DNA of 64,000 bases from DASQYE01 sp036389675. GTDB lineage: Bacteria; Acidobacteriota; Blastocatellia; Pyrinomonadales; Pyrinomonadaceae. The DNA lies in NCBI GenBank assembly GCA_036389675.1, contig DASVWI010000040.1, positions 62,001-126,000 of the forward strand. The letters run 5' to 3'. How positions within the stretch are numbered: the stretch's first letter is position 1; every line of letters starts with the position of its first letter. The position numbers and the translations under genes were made by a program. Under the pieces are notes generated by a model. The model had not been told where the DNA came from. It did no database searches and saw nothing but the letters and a program-made list of their open reading frames with translations. This document shows, piece by piece, positions 1-8,259 of the stretch.

Positions 1-2830
1 TGCTCTCCACGGAGATGTGGCCCGAATGCTCCTGCACTATGCCGTAAGTGACGGCAAGGCCCAGACCCGTGCCGCGTCCCACGCCCTTGGTGGTATAGAA
101 CGGATCGTAAATCTTGGCGACGTTCTCCGGCGCGATGCCTATCCCTGTGTCGGCCACCTCGACGATGATCGTTTCCCTGTCGGTCGAAGCCGTAAAGAGT
201 GTGATACGCCCGCCTTCGGGGATGGCATCGCGCGCGTTCAGTATCAGGTTCGTGAAGACCTGTTGCAGCTTTCCGGGATTGCCGAAGGTCATCGGCAGAT
301 TCGGGTCGTAATAACGCTCGACCTCTATCTGGTTGCGCCGCAACTGCGGTTCGAGCAGTTGCAGCGTGTCGTCCAGCACGCGATGAACGTCAACTTCCGT
401 AAACTCTGTCGCGCTGCCCGTGCGCGAGAAGTTCAGGAGGTTATTGACTATGTCGGAGGCGCGATCAGCCTGCCGCCGCACTTTCTGAAGGAGCGCGTGC
501 TTCGGGTCTGTTTCGGGAAGCATGCCCAGCAGCATCTGCGTGTAGGAGGAGACGCCCGTCAGAGGGGTGTTTACCTCGTGCGCCACGCCCGCTGCCAGAA
601 GACCTATCGAGGAGAGCTTCTCGCGCTGCTGCAACTGTTCTTCAAGCCGCATCCGGCCCGTCACGTCTTCGAGCACGACGAGCGCGCCCGTGCGGTCATC
701 CGAATCCGTCCTCAAGGGCGCGAGCGCGATGTTGAGGACGAGCGGACGGCCCACGCGCGTCGCCGTGTGCAGCTTGTAGATGTGGCGCAGCTCCGTCAGC
801 TGCCATTTGCCCGGCCCGAGCACCTGCCTGAGCGTCTCTGTGAAATCCTCCGCGAAGAGGTCTTCGACAAGTCTTCCGATGGCCTCGTCGCGGCTGAGGC
901 CGAGCATCTCTTCGAGCGCAGAGTTGCAGCGCGTCACAAACCCGTCCAGATCAACGGCGAGCAGCCCGACGTTGATGGATTCGACGATTGACTCGTTGAA
1001 CTCCTTCAACATCTCAAGCTCGGCGGCGCGCTTCTGCTGCTCCTGATAGAGCAGGCTGTTCTCGATGGCGACCGCGACGTAGCCCGAAACCGTGCGTAGT
1101 ATCTCCACGTCCTCCGAAGAGAGCAGAGCGCCGTCAGCCGAGCGGCCCAAACCTATGACGGCGACCATCCGCCCGCGCACCACGCACGGCACATAGTAGT
1201 GAAGCGCGCGGCGGACAAAGCCCGTCGTCTCAGGGGCTAGGTCAAGATCGTCTGCGCGCACGACACCCGTTTCGGCTGAGCGCGAGCGGATCATCTCTCT
1301 GAAATCCGGCGGCACGACCATCACGGACGAAAGGCCCGCGGCCCGCGCCACTCTGTAACCGGCGGGCGCTCTCTCCTCTTCGATGAAGATCGCCACGCGC
1401 TCGACGTTTAAGACCTGCTGCAAGCGGCTCACTAAAGCATCCAGCAGCGGTTCGAGCGCGGTGGTGGCCGAAAGGGTGCGCCCGAAATCCAGCAGACCGT
1501 TACGCATGTCGTAGCGCTCGCCGTAAAAGAGACGGTCTGTGCGCTCCTGCAAGAAGTTCTTGATCGGCGCGGCGACCATCACGATCACGGACATCGAGAC
1601 GACAGCGACGATCACCCGCAGGCTGATCAGGCTCAGCGTTATCTCACCGTCCAGAGCATAGAGGATGCCGACGTAGACGACCGCTCCGATCATCAGTGAG
1701 ATGGCGAGCGTCGTCAGCGCGTAGACGAAAGCGCGGCGCACCACGATGTCCACGTCCATCAGGCGATAGCGAATGACGGAGTTGCCGAAGGTGAGCGGTA
1801 TCAGAATGAGCGGCAGAAGGGCCGCATCCGTCAGCCAGCGATTTTCCTCCGCGCCCGACACGTAGCCGACCGCATAGAGCACCGAGAACGGAGCGATGGC
1901 GAGCATGGAGCCCCACACGACCCACTTCAACTGCTGCCTGACGACAGCCGCATCGCTCCTGACGAAGGTGCGAACCAGCAGCACTGCGCTGACGGCCAGC
2001 GCCGCCCAGAAGTGCAGGAAGAGCGCCTGATAGTACCAGTCGGTCGCGGCCTGCGAAAACTTGATGTGCAGGTGTCTCTCAAAATAGTTGACGGCGGCGG
2101 CGGCGATCAGCAACGCAGAAGGAATATAGAGCAGCGCGGCCAGCCAGCGCCTCTCCTGCGAGAGCCTGTAGCGCGCCGGGTAGATGGCGCAGAAATGCAC
2201 GAAGATGGGCGCGAAGAGGATGAAGGCTGCGTCGTCTAAAAAGGCTATCGCCAGATCTAGGTCTTCGTAGGCGACCGTCGGCTTGTAGACATGAAAGACG
2301 AAGGCGACCAGACAGAGCATCGCGAAATGCACGACGAAGGGCGTGCGGCTTCCCTGCTTGAAGAGGACGAAGAAGCCTACGAACAGGTATACCAGCCCTA
2401 TGAAGTTGAGGTAGAGATCGTGCGTCGTCCAGGTCGGAATCTGGTTGAGCCCGTAGAGGTCTACGTAGTAAAAGCGCGTCTCCTCTGGAAACGTCGGGCG
2501 CTCTATGAGGTACGTCAGGTGGCCGCCCACCCCCGCGTCTTCCAGATAGACCTGAACCTGCGCGGGGCTCTCGACGGCATCGTACTGCGTCTCGTCTTCA
2601 CTGATGGCGATCAGGTGGTCGCCCGCGAGGATGCCCGCGCGCTCTCCGGTCAGGCCGGGCTGGACGACCTCGGCGACAATCGCGTTCTCTTTCTGTGCCC
2701 AGATGATGCCATCGGTGGGCGGTGATTTCTGCTTCCAACGCTGCCAGAAATTGACCCCACCGGCGGCGACCAGCAAAGCGGCCACCACCAGCAGTACCAA
2801 TGTACGCGTTGTCAGCACCGATCCTTTCAT
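1..2830 (-). CDS. Membrane sensor histidine kinase (PDZ-7TM-GAF-PAS-HisKA-HATPase), 3' end outside window
   Basis: This reading frame is open from an ATG at 2830 to the window edge, about 943 codons, so the C-terminus is missing. Read in order it has an N-terminal membrane anchor, a PDZ-like segment (about residues 45-120), several hydrophobic helices (about 125-330), a GAF-like region, a PAS region, a HisKA box AGVAHEVNTPL with the phospho-accepting His near residue 751, and an HATPase with N-box NLILNARDA (near 865), G1 box DTGIGI and G2 box GTGLGL. It should autophosphorylate and pass phosphate to a response regulator, which may lie beyond the left edge. The PDZ domain suggests sensing of envelope peptides; the signal is unknown. 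AAGGATG precedes the start. Confidence 0.9.
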   Translation of the reverse strand, partial: MKGSVLTTRTLVLLVVAALLVAAGGVNFWQRWKQKSPPTDGIIWAQKENAIVAEVVQPGLTGERAGILAGDHLIAISEDETQYDAVESPAQVQVYLEDAGVGGHLTYLIERPTFPEETRFYYVDLYGLNQIPTWTTHDLYLNFIGLVYLFVGFFVLFKQGSRTPFVVHFAMLCLVAFVFHVYKPTVAYEDLDLAIAFLDDAAFILFAPIFVHFCAIYPARYRLSQERRWLAALLYIPSALLIAAAAVNYFERHLHIKFSQAATDWYYQALFLHFWAALAVSAVLLVRTFVRSDAAVVRQQLKWVVWGSMLAIAPFSVLYAVGYVSGAEENRWLTDAALLPLILIPLTFGNSVIRYRLMDVDIVVRRAFVYALTTLAISLMIGAVVYVGILYALDGEITLSLISLRVIVAVVSMSVIVMVAAPIKNFLQERTDRLFYGERYDMRNGLLDFGRTLSATTALEPLLDALVSRLQQVLNVERVAIFIEEERAPAGYRVARAAGLSSVMVVPPDFREMIRSRSAETGVVRADDLDLAPETTGFVRRALHYYVPCVVRGRMVAVIGLGRSADGALLSSEDVEILRTVSGYVAVAIENSLLYQEQQKRAAELEMLKEFNESIVESINVGLLAVDLDGFVTRCNSALEEMLGLSRDEAIGRLVEDLFAEDFTETLRQVLGPGKWQLTELRHIYKLHTATRVGRPLVLNIALAPLRTDSDDRTGALVVLEDVTGRMRLEEQLQQREKLSSIGLLAAGVAHEVNTPLTGVSSYTQMLLGMLPETDPKHALLQKVRRQADRASDIVNNLLNFSRTGSATEFTEVDVHRVLDDTLQLLEPQLRRNQIEVERYYDPNLPMTFGNPGKLQQVFTNLILNARDAIPEGGRITLFTASTDRETIIVEVADTGIGIAPENVAKIYDPFYTTKGVGRGTGLGLAVTYGIVQEHSGHISVES

Positions 2831-3248
2831 CCTTCCCGGAGAACCCTTTTCGGTTTCCGCTGGGGCGCACGCCCGCAAGCCTTTTTACTACTCTGCGATG
2901 ATGAGTTCGGAAAGTGCGCCCGGTGTTGTAGGAGCGCCGAAACAAAGTCAAATAAACGAGGCAAGCCGTATTCCAAGCCTTCCGCTCGTCACGAAGCCTT
3001 CACCGTCTCTACAAAGCCCTGCGAGGTTGTCACGCACGTGAGCCGCTTTTGCTGCCCTTCGGCCCGCCCCGTGATCTTTGAGACCCCTTTGTAATAGAGT
3101 GTCAACGCCAGCCTTATCCAAGATTTTGGACTTGTCCGAGATTTTGGAGAAACCCGTATTTAAGACGACTAAAGGGAGGTCGAGCGATGAAGAGGATGCT
3201 GAATCATCCTATCCCTTTCATCTCTCGGTCTCCCTCTTGGTACGAGCT
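2831..3248. other. Intergenic region upstream of the kinase
   Basis: About 420 bases between the kinase start and the 3' end of the outer-membrane protein gene. It should contain the kinase promoter on the minus strand. A short direct repeat, GATTTTGGA, occurs twice near 3125-3150. No RNA gene, riboswitch or convincing small ORF was seen. Confidence 0.4.
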
Positions 3249-5027
3249 TTAAAACCTGACGGAAATTCCACCGCGCAACGAGCGGCGTCCCTGTATGACT
3301 GTCAGGAGCGAATCGTCGTCTTCCGTGGTGGCCTGCGTGTCCAGAAGATTACGCGCATCGATGACGGCTTCGGCGCGCACCGGCAACCCGAACGTCGGCA
3401 AGTCCTGCGTGACCAGAATACTCAAAGACGGATCATAGACGGCGAGGCGACCGGCGAAGGGGTCGATGGCGAAGACGGTCGCGCCGGGCGAGAAGCGAAA
3501 GATGGTGCGGACGTGCGTCCCCGTCTCGAAGTCCGCGTTGAGCTGCAAGGCGGCGGTCTGGAAATACCCGTTGTCAAAGAGGTCTGCCGGGTTTGAAATC
3601 CCGCGCTCCGAGAGGCTCTGCCCGCGCCCGAAAGAGTATCCGGCCTGCGCGCTGAAGCCACGGCTGATGCGCCGCGAATAGACGACGCGCAGCCCGCGCG
3701 CCGCGCCCTGCTGGTTCGCCACGTCGATGAGAGCCGCGCCGCTTTCGCCCGAGAAGGCCGAGAGCGGTGTCGTCATCAACCCGACGCCATGATTCGACGT
3801 GGTATCAAAGAAGGCCATCGCCTCGATGCTCGATTCATTGTCGAGCACCCTTTCGACGCCGAACTCGAAGCGGCGGCTGCGCTCCATCACGGCCCGACCG
3901 TCGACGAGCGCGACGGGCTGTGTGACGGGTTGTTTGAAAACGATCTGGCGGCCCTCGAACTGAGCCATGCTCTGCGTCTGCATCTCGCCCCCGCCCGGCG
4001 CATACGCGGCCTTAATACGCGTGCGCGCATTGGCGTCGAACTGCAAGCCCAGACGCGGGCTAATGGAGCGGTCGTTGCCCTCTCCGAAGAACTGCGAGTA
4101 ATCGAGCCCCATCACGATCACCACGCCGTCCCTAACAATCCATTCGTCTACGGCGCGCACGGAATATTGGCCGAGCCTGCTGCCTTTGGCTCCCTGCAAT
4201 GAAGCGAGCGTATTGAGGCGCACCGTGCCGAGGCTGAGACCGAGGCGGTGGCGATCACCGACGCGCAAGCGGGTCGCCAGCTCAAGTCGCTGCGGCGCGC
4301 CCGGGCCGATGCCCGTTTGCCCGGCCAGTATCAGGTCAAGGCGCTCGCCGAGCGGCTTCGCGATGGCGAAGTTTATTCCCGTATAGGTTGGAGCAAAAGC
4401 GCTGGCGGAAGTGGCCGTGTAGGTCTCGACGACGCCGTGCATGCGTGTTGAGCCAGTCGCCGCCGCGATGGCGTCCGGCGTCTCGCCTGTGGTCGCCAGC
4501 TCTATGTCCGCCGCGCACCTCTCATCCGCCTCTATCCCGAGCGCAGCCGCTACGGCCTCGTCGTCGCCCTCCTGAATCTGGAAGACCGAGCGGCGGCCCT
4601 GCGAGGCGCGCAGACGCCACTTGGCATCGTCGCGGTCGCGGCGGCGTTCCGGCGCGGTGCGCCCGGAGCCTATGGGCTCAAGGTTGAAACGATAGATGAG
4701 TTGATCGGAGGGGCGAATATCGACGGCATTGAAGAGGGCCGCGTTGAAACCTTCGGCGATGGCCTGAACGCTGTAGCGACCGGGGCTGATCTTGGCCGAG
4801 AACGTGCCGTCCATGGCCGTGCGCGTCTGCTTGACGACCTCTTTGGCCCCGTCGCGCAGCAGCGAGACGACAGCACCCGCGACCGGGTTTCCCTTGTTGT
4901 CTGTGACCGTGCCGGTGACTGTTCCCAGAGAGCGGCTGCCTCCGCTGGCCCTTATACCGGGCGCACACGTTCCGCAGATTGCCAGAACGGCAAGCACTGT
5001 CAAACCGGCGTGTAATGCTTTTCTCAT
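3249..5027 (-). CDS. Secreted carboxypeptidase-regulatory-like domain / outer-membrane beta-barrel protein
   Basis: 592 residues from the ATG at 5027, chosen over an upstream ATG at 5066 because GGAGG lies ten bases before it. Residues 1-27 form a signal peptide. A CarboxypepD_reg-like module follows (about 35-110: GTVTGTVTDNKGNPVAGAVV). The rest is rich in alternating hydrophobic beta strands and ends in Phe (SVRF), as outer-membrane barrels do. It resembles the N-domain and barrel of Oar-type TonB-dependent receptors, but I see no plug domain and it is half their usual length. Possible roles are transport, adhesion or a reduced receptor; the ligand is unknown. It is transcribed toward the kinase. 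Confidence 0.7.
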   Translation of the reverse strand: MRKALHAGLTVLAVLAICGTCAPGIRASGGSRSLGTVTGTVTDNKGNPVAGAVVSLLRDGAKEVVKQTRTAMDGTFSAKISPGRYSVQAIAEGFNAALFNAVDIRPSDQLIYRFNLEPIGSGRTAPERRRDRDDAKWRLRASQGRRSVFQIQEGDDEAVAAALGIEADERCAADIELATTGETPDAIAAATGSTRMHGVVETYTATSASAFAPTYTGINFAIAKPLGERLDLILAGQTGIGPGAPQRLELATRLRVGDRHRLGLSLGTVRLNTLASLQGAKGSRLGQYSVRAVDEWIVRDGVVIVMGLDYSQFFGEGNDRSISPRLGLQFDANARTRIKAAYAPGGGEMQTQSMAQFEGRQIVFKQPVTQPVALVDGRAVMERSRRFEFGVERVLDNESSIEAMAFFDTTSNHGVGLMTTPLSAFSGESGAALIDVANQQGAARGLRVVYSRRISRGFSAQAGYSFGRGQSLSERGISNPADLFDNGYFQTAALQLNADFETGTHVRTIFRFSPGATVFAIDPFAGRLAVYDPSLSILVTQDLPTFGLPVRAEAVIDARNLLDTQATTEDDDSLLTVIQGRRSLRGGISVRF

Positions 5028-5047
5028 CGCGGCCAAACCTCCGGGGC

Positions 5048-5094
5048 GCACGCCTTCACCTTGCAATCAAGGATTCCAAGGTGAAGGCGTGTGC
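5048..5094 (-). promoter_or_regulatory. Perfect inverted repeat in the 5' leader of the barrel protein gene
   Basis: Arms CACGCCTTCACCTTG (5049-5063 region) and CAAGGTGAAGGCGTG (5077-5091) are 15-bp perfect complements separated by 13 bases. The structure lies about 20 bases before the GGAGG and ATG of the gene ending at 3249. It could be an mRNA hairpin controlling translation, an operator, or an attenuator. No T-run follows it, so a simple terminator is less likely. Confidence 0.55.
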
Positions 5095-5460
5095 CCTCAA
5101 GTGTAACTTCGGTCTTTTCGGTGCCACGTCCGTGAAGGGAGACTGTCTTTTAAATTTACCCAGTGATCAAGGGCGGCGCGTCTTCAATCGCTTTCGTCAC
5201 AGGCCCTTTCTGGTGCTGCCCGAACGGTGCTTCAGGCGAGGTTTAACCCGAAATAGCAGAACTCCGTGACGAGCCTTCTCGGGAAGAGGCCATTTTCCGC
5301 CAGCCCCCGAATTGTGTCAAGCTAACAATCGTTCGGACTATACCTATAGATTCACCCGGAGCGTCTGGCGTTTGCCGCCCTCTCGGCGCACGTGCTACGA
5401 TAATTTTTTCTAATGCACGCAATTTTCTCGCCCGTCGAGGCACAAAATCTTTACCAGGCT
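5095..5460. other. Divergent intergenic region
   Basis: This region separates the minus-strand barrel gene from the plus-strand peptidase, so it should hold both promoters. I see no RNA gene or recognised riboswitch. The peptidase frame stays open to an upstream ATG at 5413, which lacks a ribosome binding site. Confidence 0.35.
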
Positions 5461-6756
5461 ATGATAGATCAGGTTCAATCCACCAAACTCGGCAACGGTC
5501 TGACAGTCCTGACGGAGCGCATGCCGGGTTTGCGCTCGGTCACGGTCGGCATCTGGGTCAGGCGCGGCTCGCGCCACGAAACGCCGGAGCTAAACGGCAT
5601 CTGCCACTTTATCGAACACGCCGTCTTTAAGGGCACGAAGCGGCGCACGGCACTCGACCTCGCCATCGAGAGCGACCGCCTGGGCGGGCATCTGGACGCC
5701 TTCACCAGCCACGAGATGACGGGCTTTACGATGAAAGTGGCCGAAACCGGCCTCCGGCAAGCCTTCGACCTGCTCTCGGACATGCTGGCCGCGCCCCGTT
5801 TTGACGCGCAAGACCTTGAGCGCGAGCAGAAGGTCATCATCGAAGAGATGAAGATGGTTGAGGATACGCCGGACGAATTCCTTGGCGAGTTATTCAACGC
5901 GGCCTATTTTCCGGGCCACCCGCTGGGCCGTCCCATAGAGGGGACGCCACAAACCGTCTCTTCCTTCGACCGCAAGCGCACCGCAAGCTTTCACGAGCGC
6001 GAATTCAGGCCGTGCAATCTGGTGGTCGCCGCCGCCGGAAATATCGAGCACGAGCAACTGTTGGAACTGGCCGCCCGCGCCTTCGGAGGGGGCGGCGGCG
6101 AAGAGCAATCCTCGTCTTCTCCCCTGACGCCCGCGATGGAGGACACGGAGAGCCCCGAAGCCGCCTCGCCCATCCTGATCGAGCGCAAGAAGGAGTTGGA
6201 GCAGGCCCATCTGATTCTGGCCTCGCCATGGCCTTCGGCCAGAAGCGACGAGCGCTATGCCGGAAGCCTGCTGGCTTCGATCATCGGCGGCTCGACCTCA
6301 AGCCGTCTCTGGCAATCCATACGCGAAGAGCGCGGCCTCGCCTATTCGGTCGGGGCTGGCGCGAGCGCCTTCACGGACATAGGCGTCTTTACCATCTACG
6401 CCGGGACATCGCCCGCGCAGCTGGACGAAGTGTTAGAGCTATCGCTTCAGGAGTTGCGGCGGGCCGTGCGCGAGCGCGTGACCGAGGAGGAGCTGCGTCT
6501 CGTCAAAGATCAGGCCGTCTCTTCCATCCTGCTCGGGCTGGAATCATCCAGCGCGCGAGCCGGTGCGCTGGCCCGGCAGGAGATCGTACATGGCCGACGC
6601 GTCACGCCCGACGAGATCATCGCTCGGCTTGAGGCCGTCACCCCCGAAGACGTGCAGAGAGTCGCCCGCGCCTCCTTCACCTCCGAAGGGATAGCGCTTG
6701 CCGCCCTCGGCGACCTCAACGGCTTTCGCGTAGACCGCGCGCGCCTTGAAATATAA
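5461..6756 (+). CDS. M16 family zinc metallopeptidase (PqqL / processing-peptidase-like)
   Basis: 431 residues from the ATG at 5461; an upstream in-frame ATG at 5413 is possible but has no Shine-Dalgarno. The inverted zinc motif HFIEH (His49, Glu52, His53) and the downstream acidic stretch EQKVIIEEM, which supplies the third zinc ligand, mark an active M16 peptidase. Length fits single-chain bacterial members related to the mitochondrial processing peptidase beta subunit. A second M16 half with a glycine-rich loop (GSTSSRLW) follows. Members cleave small proteins or peptides. The gene is followed at once by a heptad-repeat element. Confidence 0.92.
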   Translation: MIDQVQSTKLGNGLTVLTERMPGLRSVTVGIWVRRGSRHETPELNGICHFIEHAVFKGTKRRTALDLAIESDRLGGHLDAFTSHEMTGFTMKVAETGLRQAFDLLSDMLAAPRFDAQDLEREQKVIIEEMKMVEDTPDEFLGELFNAAYFPGHPLGRPIEGTPQTVSSFDRKRTASFHEREFRPCNLVVAAAGNIEHEQLLELAARAFGGGGGEEQSSSSPLTPAMEDTESPEAASPILIERKKELEQAHLILASPWPSARSDERYAGSLLASIIGGSTSSRLWQSIREERGLAYSVGAGASAFTDIGVFTIYAGTSPAQLDEVLELSLQELRRAVRERVTEEELRLVKDQAVSSILLGLESSSARAGALARQEIVHGRRVTPDEIIARLEAVTPEDVQRVARASFTSEGIALAALGDLNGFRVDRARLEI

Positions 6757-6762
6757 AATCAA

Positions 6763-6833
6763 GTGACGAGTGACGAGTTAAGAACTTAAAAACTTGTCCG
6801 CGCTTGTCACCTGTCACTCAGCACTTATCACTG
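6763..6833. repeat. Heptad palindrome, family B copy 1
   Basis: Left arm: two GTGACGA units (6763-6776) and a diverged third. Right arm: TTGTCAC, CTGTCAC, TCAGCAC and TTATCAC (6804-6831), all in 7-nt register and roughly complementary to the left arm. The element begins six bases after the peptidase stop and ends eight bases before the next start codon, leaving no Shine-Dalgarno. Confidence 0.8.
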
Positions 6834-6840
6834 TTCTCTT

Positions 6841-7665
6841 ATGAGATTTACTGTTCTGGGCAGTGGCTCAACCGGCAATGCGGTCTTGATCGTGGCGGGC
6901 GAGACGCGTGTGCTCGTCGATGCCGGGCTGAGCGCCAGAGAGACGGTCAGGCGGTTGGCGCTGGTCGGCGAGGACATCTCGCGCCTGAACGGCGTTATCA
7001 TTACGCACGAGCACGGCGATCACGCCGGCGGGCTGCGCGTGCTTTTGAAGAGCCTGAGCTGTCCCGTCTATGTTTCAGGTGAGACGCGCGAGGCTTACAT
7101 CGCTGATCGTCATAATGTTTCGGGCGACGAGCCGCGCAAGCGCGTTGACGCTCTGCGCGACCGCGTCGAGGAGATCGAATCGAGCAGAGACTTTCGGATC
7201 GGCGCGATTGATTTTCATCCCTTCACAATCCCGCACGATGCGGCTGACAATTTCGGCTTTACGGCGACGCACGAGGGCGTCTGCGTGGCGACCCTGATGG
7301 ACTTCGGCCAGATCACGACGCTCATCACGGAGCGCCTGCGCGGCTGCGCCGCGATCATCATCGAATCGAATCACAGCCGCGATATGCTCAAAGCCTGCGA
7401 GGTTTACCCATGGGAATTGAAGCAGCGCATACTGTCGCGCACGGGCCATCTCTCGAACGAAGATGTCGCCGAATGGCTGCGCACGGGCTTCGACGCGACG
7501 GCGCGTCATATCGTGCTGGCGCATCTGTCGCAGCGCGCCAATAACCCTTACCTCGCCAAAATCTCCGCCGAAATGGCGCTTGAGCAACGTGCCCCGCTCT
7601 TTAAGGCCGAGACCGAAATCACGCTCTCTTTTCCCAAAGAGCCGACGCCGTGGATAGAACTGTAA
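6841..7665 (+). CDS. YycJ/WalJ-like metallo-beta-lactamase-fold hydrolase
   Basis: 274 residues. The start MRFTVLGSGSTGN is characteristic of the YycJ group, and the dinuclear metal motif THEHGDH sits near residue 59. Later His/Asp ligands are visible (IPHD, LAHLS). Members are exonucleases or phosphodiesterases linked to cell-wall or genome maintenance; the substrate cannot be read from the sequence. The ATG follows the family B repeat with CTCTT immediately before it and no ribosome binding site. Confidence 0.88.
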   Translation: MRFTVLGSGSTGNAVLIVAGETRVLVDAGLSARETVRRLALVGEDISRLNGVIITHEHGDHAGGLRVLLKSLSCPVYVSGETREAYIADRHNVSGDEPRKRVDALRDRVEEIESSRDFRIGAIDFHPFTIPHDAADNFGFTATHEGVCVATLMDFGQITTLITERLRGCAAIIIESNHSRDMLKACEVYPWELKQRILSRTGHLSNEDVAEWLRTGFDATARHIVLAHLSQRANNPYLAKISAEMALEQRAPLFKAETEITLSFPKEPTPWIEL

Positions 7666-7745
7666 GGACGCAGGATGAAATTAAGAGCATTCCGGTTGAA
7701 TAGCTGTTCTTTCATCCTTCCGCCTTCCGCCCTCCTCCTTTTCTC
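7666..7745. repeat. Heptad palindrome, family A copy 1 (degenerate, partly coding)
   Basis: The right arm carries CATCCTT, CCGCCTT and CCGCCCT in 7-nt register from about 7713. A weak left arm (GCAGGATGAA) starts just after the YycJ stop. The middle (AAGAGCATTC) matches the loop of other family A copies. The next ORF starts inside this element, so its signal peptide appears to be translated repeat. Confidence 0.6.
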
Positions 7746-8163
7746 CTTTCTCGCGTTGGCCGCCGGGTGCAATGTGGGCCAACAACAGCAGCAGAGGCCG
7801 AGCAGTATCCCTGATGAAGCGCAGGCAACCGTTGACAGGGTGACGGCGGACATGGAAGCGGGACGGGACGAAAAGATTTACAGTGAAGCGGCTGAGGAGT
7901 GGCGGCGCACCTCGACGCCCGAACAATCCCACGAGATTTTCGAGATGCTGCGGGCAAAGCTCGGCAAGGTCAAAGAGCGCGCGCGGCAGACGGTTCACGA
8001 TGAGCAGAAGACGGGCGGCGAGACGCCAATCCACCGCCTCGTCATTCGTTACGAAACAAAGTTCGAGCGCGGCGACGGCATGGAAACCTTTACGCTCCTC
8101 GAACGCGATGGCCGCTGGCTTCTGGCAGGCTACATGGTCAACTCCGATGCCCTGAAACAGTGA
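7675..8163 (+). CDS. Putative lipoprotein of unknown function
   Basis: 162 residues. A hydrophobic leader ends in a lipobox, LAAGC, giving a lipidated Cys near residue 32, followed by a Gln-run linker. The rest is charged and helical (RVTADMEAGRDEKIYSEAAEEW, split here as a typical DUF4019/DUF3887-like stress protein pattern) with a C-terminal strand region WLLAGYMVNS. I do not recognise a catalytic motif. The leader is encoded by the family A repeat arm, which translates as FILPPSALLL. The stop codon TGA is part of the first heptad of the following family B element. Confidence 0.6.
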   Translation: MKLRAFRLNSCSFILPPSALLLFSFLALAAGCNVGQQQQQRPSSIPDEAQATVDRVTADMEAGRDEKIYSEAAEEWRRTSTPEQSHEIFEMLRAKLGKVKERARQTVHDEQKTGGETPIHRLVIRYETKFERGDGMETFTLLERDGRWLLAGYMVNSDALKQ

Positions 8164-8252
8164 CCGGTGGCGAGCGGCAGGCAAAACCGAAAGGGTTTGA
8201 CGAGCGATGAAGGACGTGTGTCGAGAGCGAAGCTGTCTTTAACTCGTCACTG
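8161..8252. repeat. Heptad palindrome, family B copy 2
   Basis: It starts at the lipoprotein stop codon with GTGACCG and GTGGCGA units and ends with TCGTCAC (8244-8250) plus TG, seven bases before the purB ATG. The centre is diverged. It fills the whole gap between the two genes. Confidence 0.7.
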
Positions 8253-8259
8253 AATTCAT

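Noticed and set aside
17..991. Long plus-strand frame opposite the histidine kinase
   Set aside because: It is antisense to the clearly conserved HisKA/HATPase coding frame and is rich in Arg and Val, as shadow frames of GC-rich genes are.
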